Source: Hydractinia symbiolongicarpus (Eukaryota; Cnidaria; Hydrozoa; Anthoathecata; Hydractiniidae). Taken from it: a DNA stretch of 64,000 bases. Made by a program: the position numbers and the translations under genes. The stretch spans positions 21,635,650 to 21,699,649 of the forward strand of contig NC_079887.1 of assembly GCF_029227915.1 (NCBI RefSeq). The letters run 5' to 3'. This document shows positions 1-10,856 of the stretch, one piece after another; position 1 is the stretch's first letter, and each line of letters opens with the position of its first letter. Below the pieces are notes generated by a model that saw only the letters and a program-made list of their open reading frames with translations, made no database searches and was not told where the DNA came from.

Positions 1-61
1 CAAAACAACCCTAAATATTATGCAAAGATAAGCAAAAAGCTAATAAGTAAGACCTCCTTAG

Positions 62-270
62 CTAGTTTTCAGTAAATTCAAATAGTCCGCACCTTGAAGA
101 TATTCGCCGGAACGCCCCAAATGGCACAGGCGATAGCGCAGGGGCTGATACTGCATTGTCACCGAAAACCTCGAATCGATCGTGCTCCATAGCTCGCTCT
201 ACGGCGGAAAACGTGCCATCTTCGTTCTGGAAGTCTATAGCCCCAAATTCTTTACTTATGTAAACGGATT
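62..270 (-). CDS. Putative terminal coding exon, unknown protein
   Basis: The minus strand is open for about 69 codons, ending at TAG (62-64). It is preceded by a plausible acceptor, CCCAG, just upstream of 270. The stretch is clearly more GC-rich than the surrounding DNA, which is typical of coding sequence here. Two bases precede the first full codon, so the preceding intron would be phase 1. Readable peptide pieces include EFGAIDFQNEDGTFSAVERA and RFEVFGDN. I do not recognise the family. It lies downstream of the broken integrase-core gene on the same strand, but the splice phases do not join the two cleanly, so I treat it as separate. It could be the last exon of a host gene or part of a mobile element. 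Confidence 0.4.
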
Positions 271-1052
271 CTGGGATTAACTACGAATAAAAACGTAACA
301 TATCAGAGCTGAGTGATTTCATCAAATTTAAAAATATTTTGTCAATAAGGATTAAAAATCAAGAAATTCTTGAGTTTAAAAATACAAATTAGGTAAAAAA
401 AATTGCGTACCTTAAAAACAATGGCTAGCCTAGAAGCATTAGCCTGGCATTTTCGAATTGTGAATGTTAAATTTTCTTCACCATTTTTAAAAAATGTGAT
501 GCTCTCCATGGCGACTATCTGTGTTTTCCGGGCAAAATTTTGCAATAAATGAAAAAATTAAGAGCTCTGTAGTTATGGCATGCCATGGCTTCATTCATTA
601 TTTTTTAGCCATAAGATCAAACGATTCCGCTTGTCTGTCTTTTTTTATAAATTCAGCCGATTGCGGATACTTAACTGTAATATCACGAATAAGCAGATAT
701 GCGTTTCAAATATGTTTAAAACTAATTTACCCAAAAGTTAGCAAAATCTAGATTAAATTAAATCTTTTTTTTCATATTAGGCATTATTTATCTAAAAGAT
801 GGTTATTTTCCTTCTTACTGCAGTAATTTCGTGCAAGTCATGTTTCTTTCATAAGAAACTTCCTTCTTCCTGTCTTGTCGCATTCAAGATGTTTGAAATG
901 AATGAGAAGAAGAAAAAACGTTTTTTCTCTGTTCTTCTATTTGGGTTTTCTATGTTGTAAATAGCCAGACTGTTATCTTAAAAAAAATATTTCCGTTCAT
1001 TTTCGTTAGTTTTAATATTTGTTAGTTATTACATACAACGTCATGAGTATGG
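271..1052. other. AT-rich spacer, nothing recognised
   Basis: Short open stretches on both strands overlap one another, start at non-ATG codons and show no domain. I see no gene here. Confidence 0.5.
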
Positions 1053-2754
1053 TTACAATTGGGCTAAGGTTACAGTTTTATTTATGTAAAAAAGGATAGC
1101 TTCTCTCAACATTTGTGGTCGTTCGTTAACACATTCGGAAAATATTTCTTCAACAGAAAAATGTTGGAAAAAGCTCTGATCTCTTTCTTCCAATTTTTGC
1201 TGTCTTCCTGCAAGCGGATCCTGGCCGAAGGTGTGCTCTTTCGACAATGTACCGCGGTACACTTGTTCATACAGCTGAACAGCTTCGTGTTTTGGGGGCA
1301 ATTCTTCAACGGATAACGGTGTCAATCTGTTAGTATTTTCTTTTATTACTGACGGAACACCTCTACCTAAATAATATATATAACATTAATAACCCATAAA
1401 TTTGTGAGAATAGATATTGAAAAACGTACTAAATTGACCTGGTATTGAGTGTTCATTCCACGCTGAAACAACTCGATTGACACCAAAACCAGTCACCAGA
1501 CATACAATGGATGACACACAAAATTTTTGAACTTCATCTTCCATATTGATAGTATTGCTGTTGTCCATTTCTACCAGTATTTTTTTTACCGGATAATTTA
1601 CCCGCGAATTTATAAAATTTTGTTTTTAAACAAAATATCCCTCAGTGGTGAGAAAATGTTTTTTGAACAACAAAACCTTTTTATGCTTTTTTCCTTTACA
1701 AAATTTATGTCTTTCAAACTATATGTTTCAAACTATATGTCTTTCAGTGAAAGCAACGAGAATTTAATTAACCTGTATATTTCATCGTAAATAAGAGCGT
1801 TGTTTTTTATTGGCATGGTGGAGTAGCCGACAATGAAGCGAGAATGACCATCAATGGCAATGACATGTGTAGCCCCATACTTAACAAGCTTTTCATTTTG
1901 ATCATAGTGAATTTTATGACCAAAGTAATCGGCCCGGAAAGGTATTGGGTTAACCATTAGTGCGGTGTCAGTGCGTCTTCTCTGGTGGTTTTGGGGTGCA
2001 GCTTTTGCTAAAGCTCGTCCAACTCTATTATGGCTAACACGTATATTGTCTCTATTAGCAATATACCCTGTCATCATTTTCCTCCCATACGTTGGACCAA
2101 CCTTAAATAAATAAATTTGGTCAATGTCATAAAATAGTGAATAACAGAGTTCATTTATAAAGACGATGTTTTATTCAAAGAAATGAAAATTTTTTTCAAG
2201 AAAAAATATTTCAGCAAGAGAAAAAAGTATTAATTAAGAAAAAAAGTTTTAACTTTTGTTTCTGGTATTTTTAATATACTCCAGTAACACAAGCCAGTTC
2301 AGGAAACAAATTTGTGGCGCTTTCTTTAAAAAATATTTTCCTCAAGAAAGCACGCAACAAAATTTACAGCTGTTTTCTCTACTTTACTCATATCTTAGAA
2401 GACGAGGAGGTAAATCGATAAGAAAATCTGCAATATAAATGTGTCATGTAGAGAAATGTAAAAATCTTAGAAAAACATATTTTTCTAACGAAATGCCGAA
2501 TTATTAAAAAATAACTGAAGTAAATGTAATAATGTCTTATACATACTTCTTGAACTGCCGTTGCTACAATCTGTTCTAAATGGTCTTGTGAAACCCTTGG
2601 CGACAATCCATTTTCTTTACAATACCGTTTTATTGACTTTACGAAATAACCTCTTTCTCCTGGATATCGCGACTGCAAGATATTGCTTATCTCTTCATAA
2701 GTTTTTTTTTTGAGAAAAAAAAGAAAGAATTTCTTCAGTAAAAATTTTATTCAT
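1053..2754 (-). pseudogene. Integrase-core (rve-like) transposon-type gene, internally deleted
   Basis: Four exon pieces can be placed on the minus strand. Exon 1 (2754-2547) starts at an ATG and carries an N-terminal DNA-binding-type region including TYEEIS, SRYPGERG and IKRYCKENGL; it ends at a GTATGT donor. Exon 2 (2101-1773) begins VGPTYGRKMMTGY and runs into the integrase core (HYDQNEKLVKYGATH, AIDGHSRFIVGY), ending CAG before GTTAAT. A piece ending at 1439 contains RVNYPVKK, MEDEVQKFC and AWNEHSIPG. The last exon (1366-1053) begins RGVPSVIKENTNRL and ends at a stop. The order matches the intron-containing integrase-core proteins abundant in cnidarians (family knowledge). The part between exon 2 and RVNYPV, which should hold the rest of the catalytic core, is missing: only about 150 bp of non-coding DNA lies there. 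Exon 1 also needs a 1-nt shift inside a 10-A run. The copy is probably dead. Confidence 0.65.
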
Positions 2755-4110
2755 GTCTGTTTCTGTGGTAAGACAAACAACATTTAACTGAATCCTACCA
2801 ATGTTATACAACTCTTTACACTTCACGTCAATTGATCTGATAGGCCAGAATTATCACATGACTTGTCACATGATTTGTTACTCTTTTAGGCATTTACGAG
2901 TTAAAAATTTTCAATTTTCTATTTAAACCAAAATTAACAATTGAACTTAAATTTCAATTTTTGATTCAAATTAAAAATCAAAAATTGAACTTAAAATTCA
3001 ATTTTTGATTTAAACGAAATTTGATTTAATTTTCAAATTTAAAATTCTCTTAAAAATCAGAAATTTAGAAATTGATATTACATTTTGGGATTTTTAGCAC
3101 CAAATGACCCAAAGTAATCCTTGGGTTCGTAGAAGAAAAACATCTGCGAAGGAGAGCGTACTTTTTTGCTAAAATATGAAGTTCCTTTTTTGTTTTTTGA
3201 TTTGAAAACGAAAAACGAAAATTGAGTTTAAATTTTCTTTTTGTATTGAATTAAAAAAGAAAAATTGATAGAAAAATTGAAATTTGTTTTTATTTTAAAA
3301 TGAAAATTAAATGTCCCTTTTAGGTCACGGATTCTTTTTAACTGCATTGCATCAATTTTCTAAAATTACGGTAATATTTAACATGAGCATCACATTTGAC
3401 ATGTGTTTATGTGGGTAGTATATTTGACAAAGATACGAGTGCAAAAACTTATCTATGTTACATTAAATTTGTTATTGTTTGTTAATTTAAACCAATTTTC
3501 GTGGTTAAAATAAGTCAGATAGGGAATTATTAACACCTGTTTAAGGCCAATTTTTTATCCAGTTTAAAGAAATTGTACAGCACCGAAATGTTTAAATTAA
3601 ATTATGTTGGTACAAATCATAATGACAAGTACGGTTTAAGTGATAAAATTTTTGTTTGTCTTTCATTTATTATGTTATTAATTGACTAATTGAGCAAAAC
3701 CATTTTGAACAATGGGGTACATATATGTTTGTTTTTTTCTGTAGGGATGCATCCGGCATATTGTGTAATACAGAAGTTAGTTTTGACATTTTACTTATTT
3801 CCTGGGAGAATTATTTTTAGCTCTAAACTCACTGGAAATCTGCCAAGAATTGGTAAATCCCTCCAAACATGAAAAATCTTTTTAATTAATAGTGCTCTTG
3901 GTTTCTCACATGTCCAAATAAAAATATTTAATTGTATAAACATTGATAAAATCGACAAACTTAAGCACTGTAATGGATTTTAAGTATGTCTATCCAACAC
4001 CTGAAAAACAAGCCATTGACTCAACACGTTCCTAATATGGCATGTGCTCATTCACGCATCGCAATCACAATAAATAGAACAAAAGAGGCGTTCGTTATTG
4101 CTTTTTGTAA
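2755..4110. other. AT-rich spacer with repeated AATTGAA/TTTGATTT motifs
   Basis: No gene is visible. Between about 2,900 and 3,320 the sequence is a patchwork of short direct and inverted copies of motifs such as CAATTTTTGATT and AAAATTGAACTTAAA, which can fold back on themselves. It looks like decayed simple or foldback repeat. Confidence 0.5.
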
Positions 4111-4232
4111 ACTACCTTATTAGTGAAAAATCTGTCGGTGAAAAGTGACGAATTTTTGCCTTGGTGACAAATTATTGTAACAGAAGATTTTTTTCATCGA
4201 CGATATTTTTTACCGACGAATTTTTCTGGACA
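4111..4232. repeat. MITE-like repeat, copy 1 (CGGTGAAAA family)
   Basis: The segment is rich in TCGGTGAAAA and GACGAATTTTT motifs in both orientations. It resembles, in inverse orientation, a second copy at about 13,035-13,130: both carry AGTGAAAAATCTG followed by CGGTGAAA, and end near ACCGACG(A/G)ATTTTT. This suggests a short non-autonomous DNA element, possibly a foldback. No target duplication was resolved. Confidence 0.45.
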
Positions 4233-4310
4233 TTATTTTCTATTTTTACTTTAAAGACACCTTAGGGCTTCCTATTTACCCCATTATTGCTTAATTCTTG
4301 ATGATAAGTA

Positions 4311-4408
4311 CAGTAATCTCTCTAATTAACGGACACCTCTAATTAACGGACAAATCTTTTTCGCGGCAGACAGAAATTTTGCACCATAGTTGTCCGCTAT
4401 TCAGAGAG
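4311..4408. mobile_element. MITE with pogo/mariner-like termini
   Basis: The left end AGTAATCTCTCTAATTAACG and the right end, whose reverse complement reads AATAGTCTCTCTGAATAGCG, form imperfect terminal inverted repeats, each continuing into GGACA. There is no coding capacity. A related fragment with CCTAATTAACGGCTACTCC and CTCTAATTAACGAACA occurs near 42,770-42,830. The style of the ends resembles pogo/Tc1-like elements; this is inference from motif style. Confidence 0.5.
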
Positions 4409-5498
4409 ACTATTGGCACATAAAGAGAATGCATTAAGTATTTTTAGTTTACTGGTACATTCTGTAATAATAAACAATATACATGCCAATCATTTCTGAT
4501 TATTATCTACTCCTTTCTGATAGAATGGGTTTTCAATTCTCGAGAAGACTTTGTTTGCAGATTTAACAGTCTCAGTAATCCTGCAGCTTGAGGTTTTCAA
4601 ACATTTCAGCAATCCACCGCGCCTGGGACGGTTTCAAATCGGACACAATTTCCTCGATACTTTCACATCACCAGGAGCTACACCTCTCTAACTAACTCTC
4701 AGCTCTCTTTAACTAGCCCCTAACACGATCTGTGTACCATTTCTTGAATTTGTAAGAGACAAGCTTTTTTGCTTTGTGATTGATAGAATTATCAGGCGAC
4801 TTAAACTTGTTGGCTAAGTTATGCGGGCAATAGTTAGTTTACAATTATCTTGGAAAGAATTAACTCATAAAATTATCCACAAACTTCAACTTAAGCTAAG
4901 TCCCGTTTGTTGGGAAAATTTTATTTCATAAATTATTCCCAGACTCCTGAGAGTGAAGTGAGATTTTACAATTGACCGCCAGTGAGTAAAGTTGTAGTGG
5001 AATATGTTAATAAAATATAAATAGAAATACAAGTCATTTTCTTGTTATTGTGAATCCTTTATTTATATTCAGAATATTTCACAATTTACAAGGCTATAGT
5101 AGCAGTTTATGTTCTCTGGATTGAAGACAATAACAACTATCGGCCTATGCTCGCTAACAACAGCGGTGTAAATCTAATAACTTCGGTAACAGAACTTTGA
5201 GAAAACGCAACTATTTCTTAACTCAAGAATTCGAGCAAATTATTGTTTTTAATGAGTTCCTTGTTTTTAATAATTAGCAAAAGTATTTCCCTCGACCATC
5301 CAGCATAATCGAGTATTTCACCGATCTCAACACCACGGGTTTTCGCCTTTAAGCTACCAGCAGATCTAGACGAATATGAAGTAAAAACGTTTATTAATAC
5401 CAGAAATGCTGCACATGAACTTACGCCATCTAGAGATGGTGTCCCTTGAAACAGGGTTATGTGGCTTAATTGAGCTTATAAAGAGCTTTGACGAGGAC
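4409..5498. other. Spacer, nothing recognised
   Basis: No open frame with a recognisable domain. The segment ends at the CTAAG target site of the Gypsy insertion. Confidence 0.4.
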
Positions 5499-5503
5499 CT
5501 AAG

Positions 5504-5672
5504 TGTAGTAGTTATCTATCATCAGATAAAAAGTATTCTTCTGATAAAAGAAGCTAATCACATATAAACATAAAGTCTGATATCAGATGCTGTGACACCA
5601 TCTTGGATCGTGTTTAGAGAGCGCGAGCCGAAACTCACGGCATCCGATATATACCTAGTAAAATATATTACA
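5504..5672 (-). repeat. 3' LTR of the Gypsy element
   Basis: This LTR appears identical to the one at 10,222-10,390. It begins TGTAGTAG and ends TATTACA on the plus strand. It is preceded by the CTAAG target duplication. Confidence 0.95.
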
Positions 5673-5907
5673 ATCCCTCTTTTTCTCGAAGTTATTGTTG
5701 TTGATTTCTTGATTGTTTGTTTTATAACATGTTCACATATTTGCTTTTCAACTCAGTTCCTCTGCACGTACATAAAACGTTTTTGTTCTTCAGCTATACA
5801 CATCGGTCTTTTACTATATACATCGTATCGTTCGTCTGCTATATATATACATCGTTTATCATTATCGTTCTTGTTATCATTATCTTGTTATCGTTCTTAT
5901 TTTTTCT

Positions 5908-8900
5908 CTAAGTCTTCTTCTTGCGCTTCGGATTGATGATGACGTAACGCTCTGTAGTTTTTCTTTGTCGTTTCGGGTAGGTTTTTGCACCGTTCTTGTG
6001 GTTTTTCTTTTCGTATAGATCTTCTTCTTTGTTATGGCCATCATTCGGTTTAGATTGTTGGTTCTCATCAAAATTCGCATTGCTTGAGCAGGTACAAGGG
6101 TCTGCCCTGTTTCGCGCGTTAGAAACACTCGATTGCTTACCCTTCGCAGATCTATACAGTTTCGCGTGTCCGTTTGCTCGTAGAAACGTTTTTCCTTCCT
6201 TGTTTCGAACCATGATGCTTCGTTTGTATACTTTAATGATGGTGAAGACTTCCTTTAACCAGGGCGGTGAAAGTTTGTTTTTGTTGTCGGTAAGATTTTT
6301 CAACAATACCTTTTGTCCGACTTCAAAAGTGACAGTTTTTGCCTTGCGGTTCTGGTCGGTGTTTTCCTTGGATTTCTGTTTGTGCTTTTCATCATTCTTG
6401 TTTACTTCTATATCCAATTCACTGTTGCTTTTCACAAGTTGACTAACGTCAGGAAGATCATTCGTTAGCGGTCTACCGAACATCAGTGTTGCAGGTGGAA
6501 CTTTAGTTACGGTATGAGGTGTGGTTCGGTAACTCAAAAGGAATGTGTCAAGAGTTTTACGCCAATCCTTTCCAGTGATGACAGCAGTTTGATTGTGTCG
6601 CTTCAATGTGCGGTTAAATCTCTCAACCTCACCATTAGCTTGTGGCCAGTATGGAGTTGTACGCCGGTGTTTTATACCATGTTGTTGAAGGTATCGGCTG
6701 AATTTGAAGGACGTGAATTGTGAACCGTTGTCAGTTACAATTGTTTTTGGATAACCAAAAATACTAAAGGTTCGCTTCATAACATTTATTATGTTTTGCA
6801 CACCAGTGTTCTTGATAGAAGAAACTATTGGGTATCTGGATCTGTAATCAATCAAAACTAACAGGTTGTCACCAGAGGGATAGGGGCCTTGAATGTCCAT
6901 TGCAATAGTGTTCCAAGGTTGTTTGGGAATTTCTGTTGGTTGTGACGGTTCATGCCTGGTGGTGGAGGGTGCAGTTACTTGGCAGGCATGACAGGTAAGT
7001 GTTAGATCTTCGATTTGTTTGTTCATCAGCGGCCACCAAACTTTTTCACGTAATAGTAGTTTAGTTTTGGTTGTTCCTTGATGCGTAGCATGTGCTATCT
7101 GCAACATTTTCTGTTGTAGAGTGCTTGGGATGACAATTCGTTGTCCTTTGAGTAAAATGTTATTCACACAGGATAACTCATGCTTTGCATGTCTGTATGG
7201 ATTCAAAGCAGAATCTTTTGGCCAGGCCTTCGAGTTAATGGCTTTGGTGACTTTTTGAAGAATGATGTCTTTTGCAGTTTCATCTTGTATCTCTTCGATA
7301 TTGCAGCTTTTAGGTACTGCTTCTGCTGCTGTAAAGTTGATAAAGGATTCAATTGAGTCGTCAGTTTCTCCTTCACTGTCTGTACAAACAGGGTCTCTTG
7401 ATAGTATGTCAGCAGCATTTTTGGCACCAGAAATGTATTTTAATTTGTAGTTATACCCTTGTATGCGAAGAAGCCATCTCTGGATCCTCGGTGGTGGAGA
7501 TGTGGAAGTTGGTGACATTACGTGCAAAAGACTCTTGTGATCAGTGGTGATATCGAAGTCACGGTCATATATGAAAAAGTGAAAGTGTGTGCAGCCAAAG
7601 GCAACTGCAAGAGCTTCTCGTTCTGTTTGTGAGTATCTCTGTTCAACAGGTGTTAATGCTCTACTTCCATATGCTACCGGCTTGAAGTTTCCATCTTTCT
7701 GTTTCTGTGTAAGTATGGCACCAAGACCATACGGACTTGCATCAACAATTATGTCTGTTTCCGCCTCAGGATTGTAAAATGCCATAGTTTCAGAAGTGCA
7801 AAGTTTTTCTTTGAGTAAATCAAATGATTTCTGTTCAAGATCTGTCCATATGAATGGTGTATTTTTCTTGGTGAGTTTCCTCAGTGGAGCTGATAATGTA
7901 CTGTAGTCTTTGATGAACTGACTGCAATAATTTACTAGACCAAGAAAGGATCTGACTTCTGTCGATGTTGTTGGTGTTTTGAATTTGTTGACTGCAGTGA
8001 CTTTGGAAGGGTCTGGAGATATGCCATCTGTTGTGAGAGTATATCCACTAAATAAAATTTTATTCTTGCTAAACTCACATTTTTCTGGGTTGACACGCAG
8101 GCCATTCTCAGAAAGATTACGAAGAACCTTATCGAGATTGCGGTCATGCTCAGCTTGTGTTTTTCCCCAGATAAAAATATCATCAGAGATGTTCTTTGCC
8201 CCTTCACAATCAGCAATTACCATTTCAATATTTTTCTGAAAATGTTCAAAGGCACTTGAAATACCATATATGAGACGCTTGTATCTGAAAATTCCTTTAT
8301 GGGTAATGAAGGCAGTAATGTTTCTGCTTTCTTCGGCTAACTCAATTTGATGGTAGCCTTCTCGCAGGTCAATTTTTGAGAAGACAGTGGCTCCATTTAA
8401 TAATGGTAGGATTTCTTCCAGTTTTGGAATAGGATGCTTCTCTCTGATAATGGCAGTGTTTGCTCTGCGCATGTCCACACACAATCTAATTTTGCCATTT
8501 TTCTTAGGTACTGCGACAATTGGTGAAACCCACGAAGTTGGTCCATTAACTGGCTCAATGATATCTAATTTCAGCAGTCTATCGAGCTCTGCTTCAACTT
8601 TCTTTCTGGTGTGAAACGGCAGTCTCCTAGTTGGTTGCTGGATGGGGGTGACATCTGGATCAATATGGAGTTTCTGTTTGAAGTTGTTAAGTTTTCCCAT
8701 TCCTTTGAATACCTTGTTGTTTTTGTTGAGGACTTGTTCTGTTGATACTGGTATGCCTTTTGACAGACTTCTGCTACCTAACTGGAATGTTCTATGGTTG
8801 ATGGGTGTTGTAGCTGGTCCAATTCGTAATAGATCTAGCTGCTCAGCTGTTTTGTGACCAAGTAAATTGCCTCCTTGACCAGGTATTACGTAGAATTTTG

Positions 8901-10044
8901 CTAGTATTTTATGGTGATTTGCTGCAACTGTAGCTTTGAAGGTACCAGTGATTGGGAGCTTCTTAGTAGCATGGTATGGGTAGATTCGGGCATTGGATTT
9001 CTGAAGCTGGATGTTGCTGAATAAGCGTTTATAGGTTCGAAAATCGATGATATTTGTTGTGCTTCCAGAATCAATGATAGCAGTCATTTCGCTATTGTTT
9101 ACTAGAACGGGGAAGTTATTTGACTTCGTAGTGTTCATCTTGTATAGGTAGATATCCTCATCTTCGTCATCAGAGTTTTCATGGTTGGTTTGATGAACTT
9201 GCTGTTTATTTTTGGTGCGGCACATTTTTGCAAAATGTCCTTTAATACCACATTTGTTACATGTTTTATCTCTTGATCTCCGACATTCATGACTTTTGTG
9301 GTTCTTCATACCACAGCGACCACATTCTGGTTTGTTGAATGATTTGGTTGGGTTGTTCCGATGTGGTGGTGCATTGTGTTTCCTATGGCTACGATGAGGT
9401 GGTCTACGCCCATGTAGTTTGTTGATTTGTTCAGAGCTTTCTTCTTCAGTGTCATGTTGTGTTTGTTTACCATTAGCTATTTCTTTGTTTTGGTGTTCTG
9501 CAGATTCAAAAAGTCGTCCAAGGTCCTGTGTTTTCTGGAGATTCAAATCAGTTTCCATAAGTAAACGTTTGCGGAATTTAATATTCGATGTTTTTGCTAT
9601 GACCATGTCTCGGATTTCATTGTCAGTTTCTGATCCATATTCACAATATAAGGAAAGTTGTCGTAGACGGGTAATGAATTGATCCGTACTTTCCCCTACT
9701 TGTTGTGAGGTTTGGTGAAATTTATGCCTTTCGAAAGGTATGTTCTTTTTGACTGAAAAATGTTCATCAAATTTATGGAGGGCTTCTTCAAATGTTGTTC
9801 CAGGATCAGAGAAAGTTTCAAATATTTCCTGGCATTTAGGTCCAATCATGTGGAGTAAAATTGCCCTCTTTCTTTCATCATCCCTAACTCCACTTGCTAG
9901 TATGTAGTATTTAAGACTGGTCTGCCATTTCGTCCATCGTTGACCAACTGAAGTCGGTTCTCCATTTGGGTCAAAGGGTGGTATGGCTGGAAGTTGCAAA
10001 ACGGACATGCTAGCTGCACAGAAATGCTCAGAGCGCGCGCACAA
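5908..10044 (-). CDS. Gag-Pol polyprotein of the Ty3/Gypsy element
   Basis: One 1,378-codon frame with no frameshift between gag and pol. The likely start is the ATG at residue 13 (MSVLQLPAIPPFD). Domains in order: gag-like region to about residue 235; two CCHC zinc knuckles (C241/C244/H249/C254 and C262/C265/H270/C275); aspartic protease with DSG at 325-327; reverse transcriptase from about 460, with RLCVDMRRAN at 520-529 and the catalytic box ISDDIF at 619-624; RNase H from about 765 (DASPYGLGAILTQ, TDHKSLL); integrase with the HHCC finger (H985, H988, C1018, C1021) and D1050, D1105, E1139; then a basic C-terminus. The residue before DD is Ser where many Gypsy elements have an aromatic or hydrophobic one. 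The polyprotein would be cut by its own protease and act in virus-like particles. Confidence 0.95.
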   Translation of the reverse strand: MCARSEHFCAASMSVLQLPAIPPFDPNGEPTSVGQRWTKWQTSLKYYILASGVRDDERKRAILLHMIGPKCQEIFETFSDPGTTFEEALHKFDEHFSVKKNIPFERHKFHQTSQQVGESTDQFITRLRQLSLYCEYGSETDNEIRDMVIAKTSNIKFRKRLLMETDLNLQKTQDLGRLFESAEHQNKEIANGKQTQHDTEEESSEQINKLHGRRPPHRSHRKHNAPPHRNNPTKSFNKPECGRCGMKNHKSHECRRSRDKTCNKCGIKGHFAKMCRTKNKQQVHQTNHENSDDEDEDIYLYKMNTTKSNNFPVLVNNSEMTAIIDSGSTTNIIDFRTYKRLFSNIQLQKSNARIYPYHATKKLPITGTFKATVAANHHKILAKFYVIPGQGGNLLGHKTAEQLDLLRIGPATTPINHRTFQLGSRSLSKGIPVSTEQVLNKNNKVFKGMGKLNNFKQKLHIDPDVTPIQQPTRRLPFHTRKKVEAELDRLLKLDIIEPVNGPTSWVSPIVAVPKKNGKIRLCVDMRRANTAIIREKHPIPKLEEILPLLNGATVFSKIDLREGYHQIELAEESRNITAFITHKGIFRYKRLIYGISSAFEHFQKNIEMVIADCEGAKNISDDIFIWGKTQAEHDRNLDKVLRNLSENGLRVNPEKCEFSKNKILFSGYTLTTDGISPDPSKVTAVNKFKTPTTSTEVRSFLGLVNYCSQFIKDYSTLSAPLRKLTKKNTPFIWTDLEQKSFDLLKEKLCTSETMAFYNPEAETDIIVDASPYGLGAILTQKQKDGNFKPVAYGSRALTPVEQRYSQTEREALAVAFGCTHFHFFIYDRDFDITTDHKSLLHVMSPTSTSPPPRIQRWLLRIQGYNYKLKYISGAKNAADILSRDPVCTDSEGETDDSIESFINFTAAEAVPKSCNIEEIQDETAKDIILQKVTKAINSKAWPKDSALNPYRHAKHELSCVNNILLKGQRIVIPSTLQQKMLQIAHATHQGTTKTKLLLREKVWWPLMNKQIEDLTLTCHACQVTAPSTTRHEPSQPTEIPKQPWNTIAMDIQGPYPSGDNLLVLIDYRSRYPIVSSIKNTGVQNIINVMKRTFSIFGYPKTIVTDNGSQFTSFKFSRYLQQHGIKHRRTTPYWPQANGEVERFNRTLKRHNQTAVITGKDWRKTLDTFLLSYRTTPHTVTKVPPATLMFGRPLTNDLPDVSQLVKSNSELDIEVNKNDEKHKQKSKENTDQNRKAKTVTFEVGQKVLLKNLTDNKNKLSPPWLKEVFTIIKVYKRSIMVRNKEGKTFLRANGHAKLYRSAKGKQSSVSNARNRADPCTCSSNANFDENQQSKPNDGHNKEEDLYEKKNHKNGAKTYPKRQRKTTERYVIINPKRKKKT

Positions 10045-10221
10045 GTATAACTATCGCTTGAAATTACAAAGGACAGCCTAGCAAAGTTTCCTTTCGCACA
10101 GTAAGAGTCAGCAAAATTTGTTGTTTTGATTCGAAAATTCACACGTCTTGTTTCACGCGAGATTGCTTTGTAATTATGAAATATACCTCTCCATGAGTTC
10201 TTGGAATCCTCGTCGCCAATT

Positions 10222-10390
10222 TGTAGTAGTTATCTATCATCAGATAAAAAGTATTCTTCTGATAAAAGAAGCTAATCACATATAAACATAAAGTCTGATA
10301 TCAGATGCTGTGACACCATCTTGGATCGTGTTTAGAGAGCGCGAGCCGAAACTCACGGCATCCGATATATACCTAGTAAAATATATTACA
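10222..10390 (-). repeat. 5' LTR of the Gypsy element
   Basis: Promoter-bearing LTR for minus-strand transcription, identical by eye to the copy at 5,504-5,672. It is followed outside by the target duplication CTAAG. Confidence 0.95.
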
Positions 10391-10593
10391 CTAAGCTCGG
10401 CTGTTTTTATCAAATAACAGTTAAGATTTTCAAGGACGCGCAATTTTTCTTTCCTAAATGCTATAAATTGTAAGGGAGTCATGTGATTGGAAGGTCGTGT
10501 TTGTTTTAGTTATACTGTAATATGTATAACTAACTAAGTTTAGCATATTTATATTAATGGCACGTAAAGTTTAGACCCTTTTTCTCCCAACAG

Positions 10594-10701
10594 CTAGTGT
10601 TACGAGGACTGCCAGATTTGGTACCAAAAGAGCTCGCTCTAAATCTTTTGGATGTGGTAGAGATCGGAAAGAGTCGAATGCAAGAGAAACATCCCATATA
10701 A
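10594..10701 (+). CDS. Possible orphan terminal exon
   Basis: After a good acceptor (TTTCTCCCAACAG) the plus strand is open for 35 codons to TAA. It reads LVLRGLPDLVPKELALNLL and then DVVEIGKSRMQEKHPI. The composition looks coding, but I do not recognise the family and found no partner exons. It may be a remnant of a gene disrupted by the surrounding repeats. Confidence 0.3.
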   Translation, partial: LVLRGLPDLVPKELALNLLDVVEIGKSRMQEKHPI

Positions 10702-10856
10702 AATTGTTTTTTAGAAGTACTATTTTTTTTCTCAAAGACACCCTTTATAAATCTTTTTACAATTGGTAGTTGTTTATAAGGGTTTTATAAGGGTCATAAG
10801 GGTTTTATAAGGGTCATCAAACTGCAATATTGAAGATAATGCACTACGGGTAGTGT

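Larger units (their letters stand above)
5504..10390 (-). mobile_element. Full-length Ty3/Gypsy LTR retrotransposon
   Basis: Two 169-bp LTRs, identical by eye and each with TG...CA ends, flank a single intact gag-pol frame. A 5-bp target duplication, CTAAG, lies directly outside both LTRs (5,499-5,503 and 10,391-10,395). Next to the 5' LTR the internal strand begins near TTGGCGACGAGGATTCC, a typical primer-binding-site region. A purine-rich tract (GAAAAAGAGGGAT) abuts the 3' LTR. Identical LTRs and an uninterrupted frame indicate a recent insertion that may still be competent. The element is 4,887 bp, compact for this group, and has no env-like ORF. Confidence 0.95.

Noticed and set aside
1053-1365. 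Joining the 1,366-1,053 exon to the 62-270 exon as one gene
   Set aside because: The only nearby GT donor gives a phase that introduces a stop in the 62-270 exon.
5592-9682. Several plus-strand ORFs of 60-150 aa
   Set aside because: All are antisense shadows of the Gypsy gag-pol frame.
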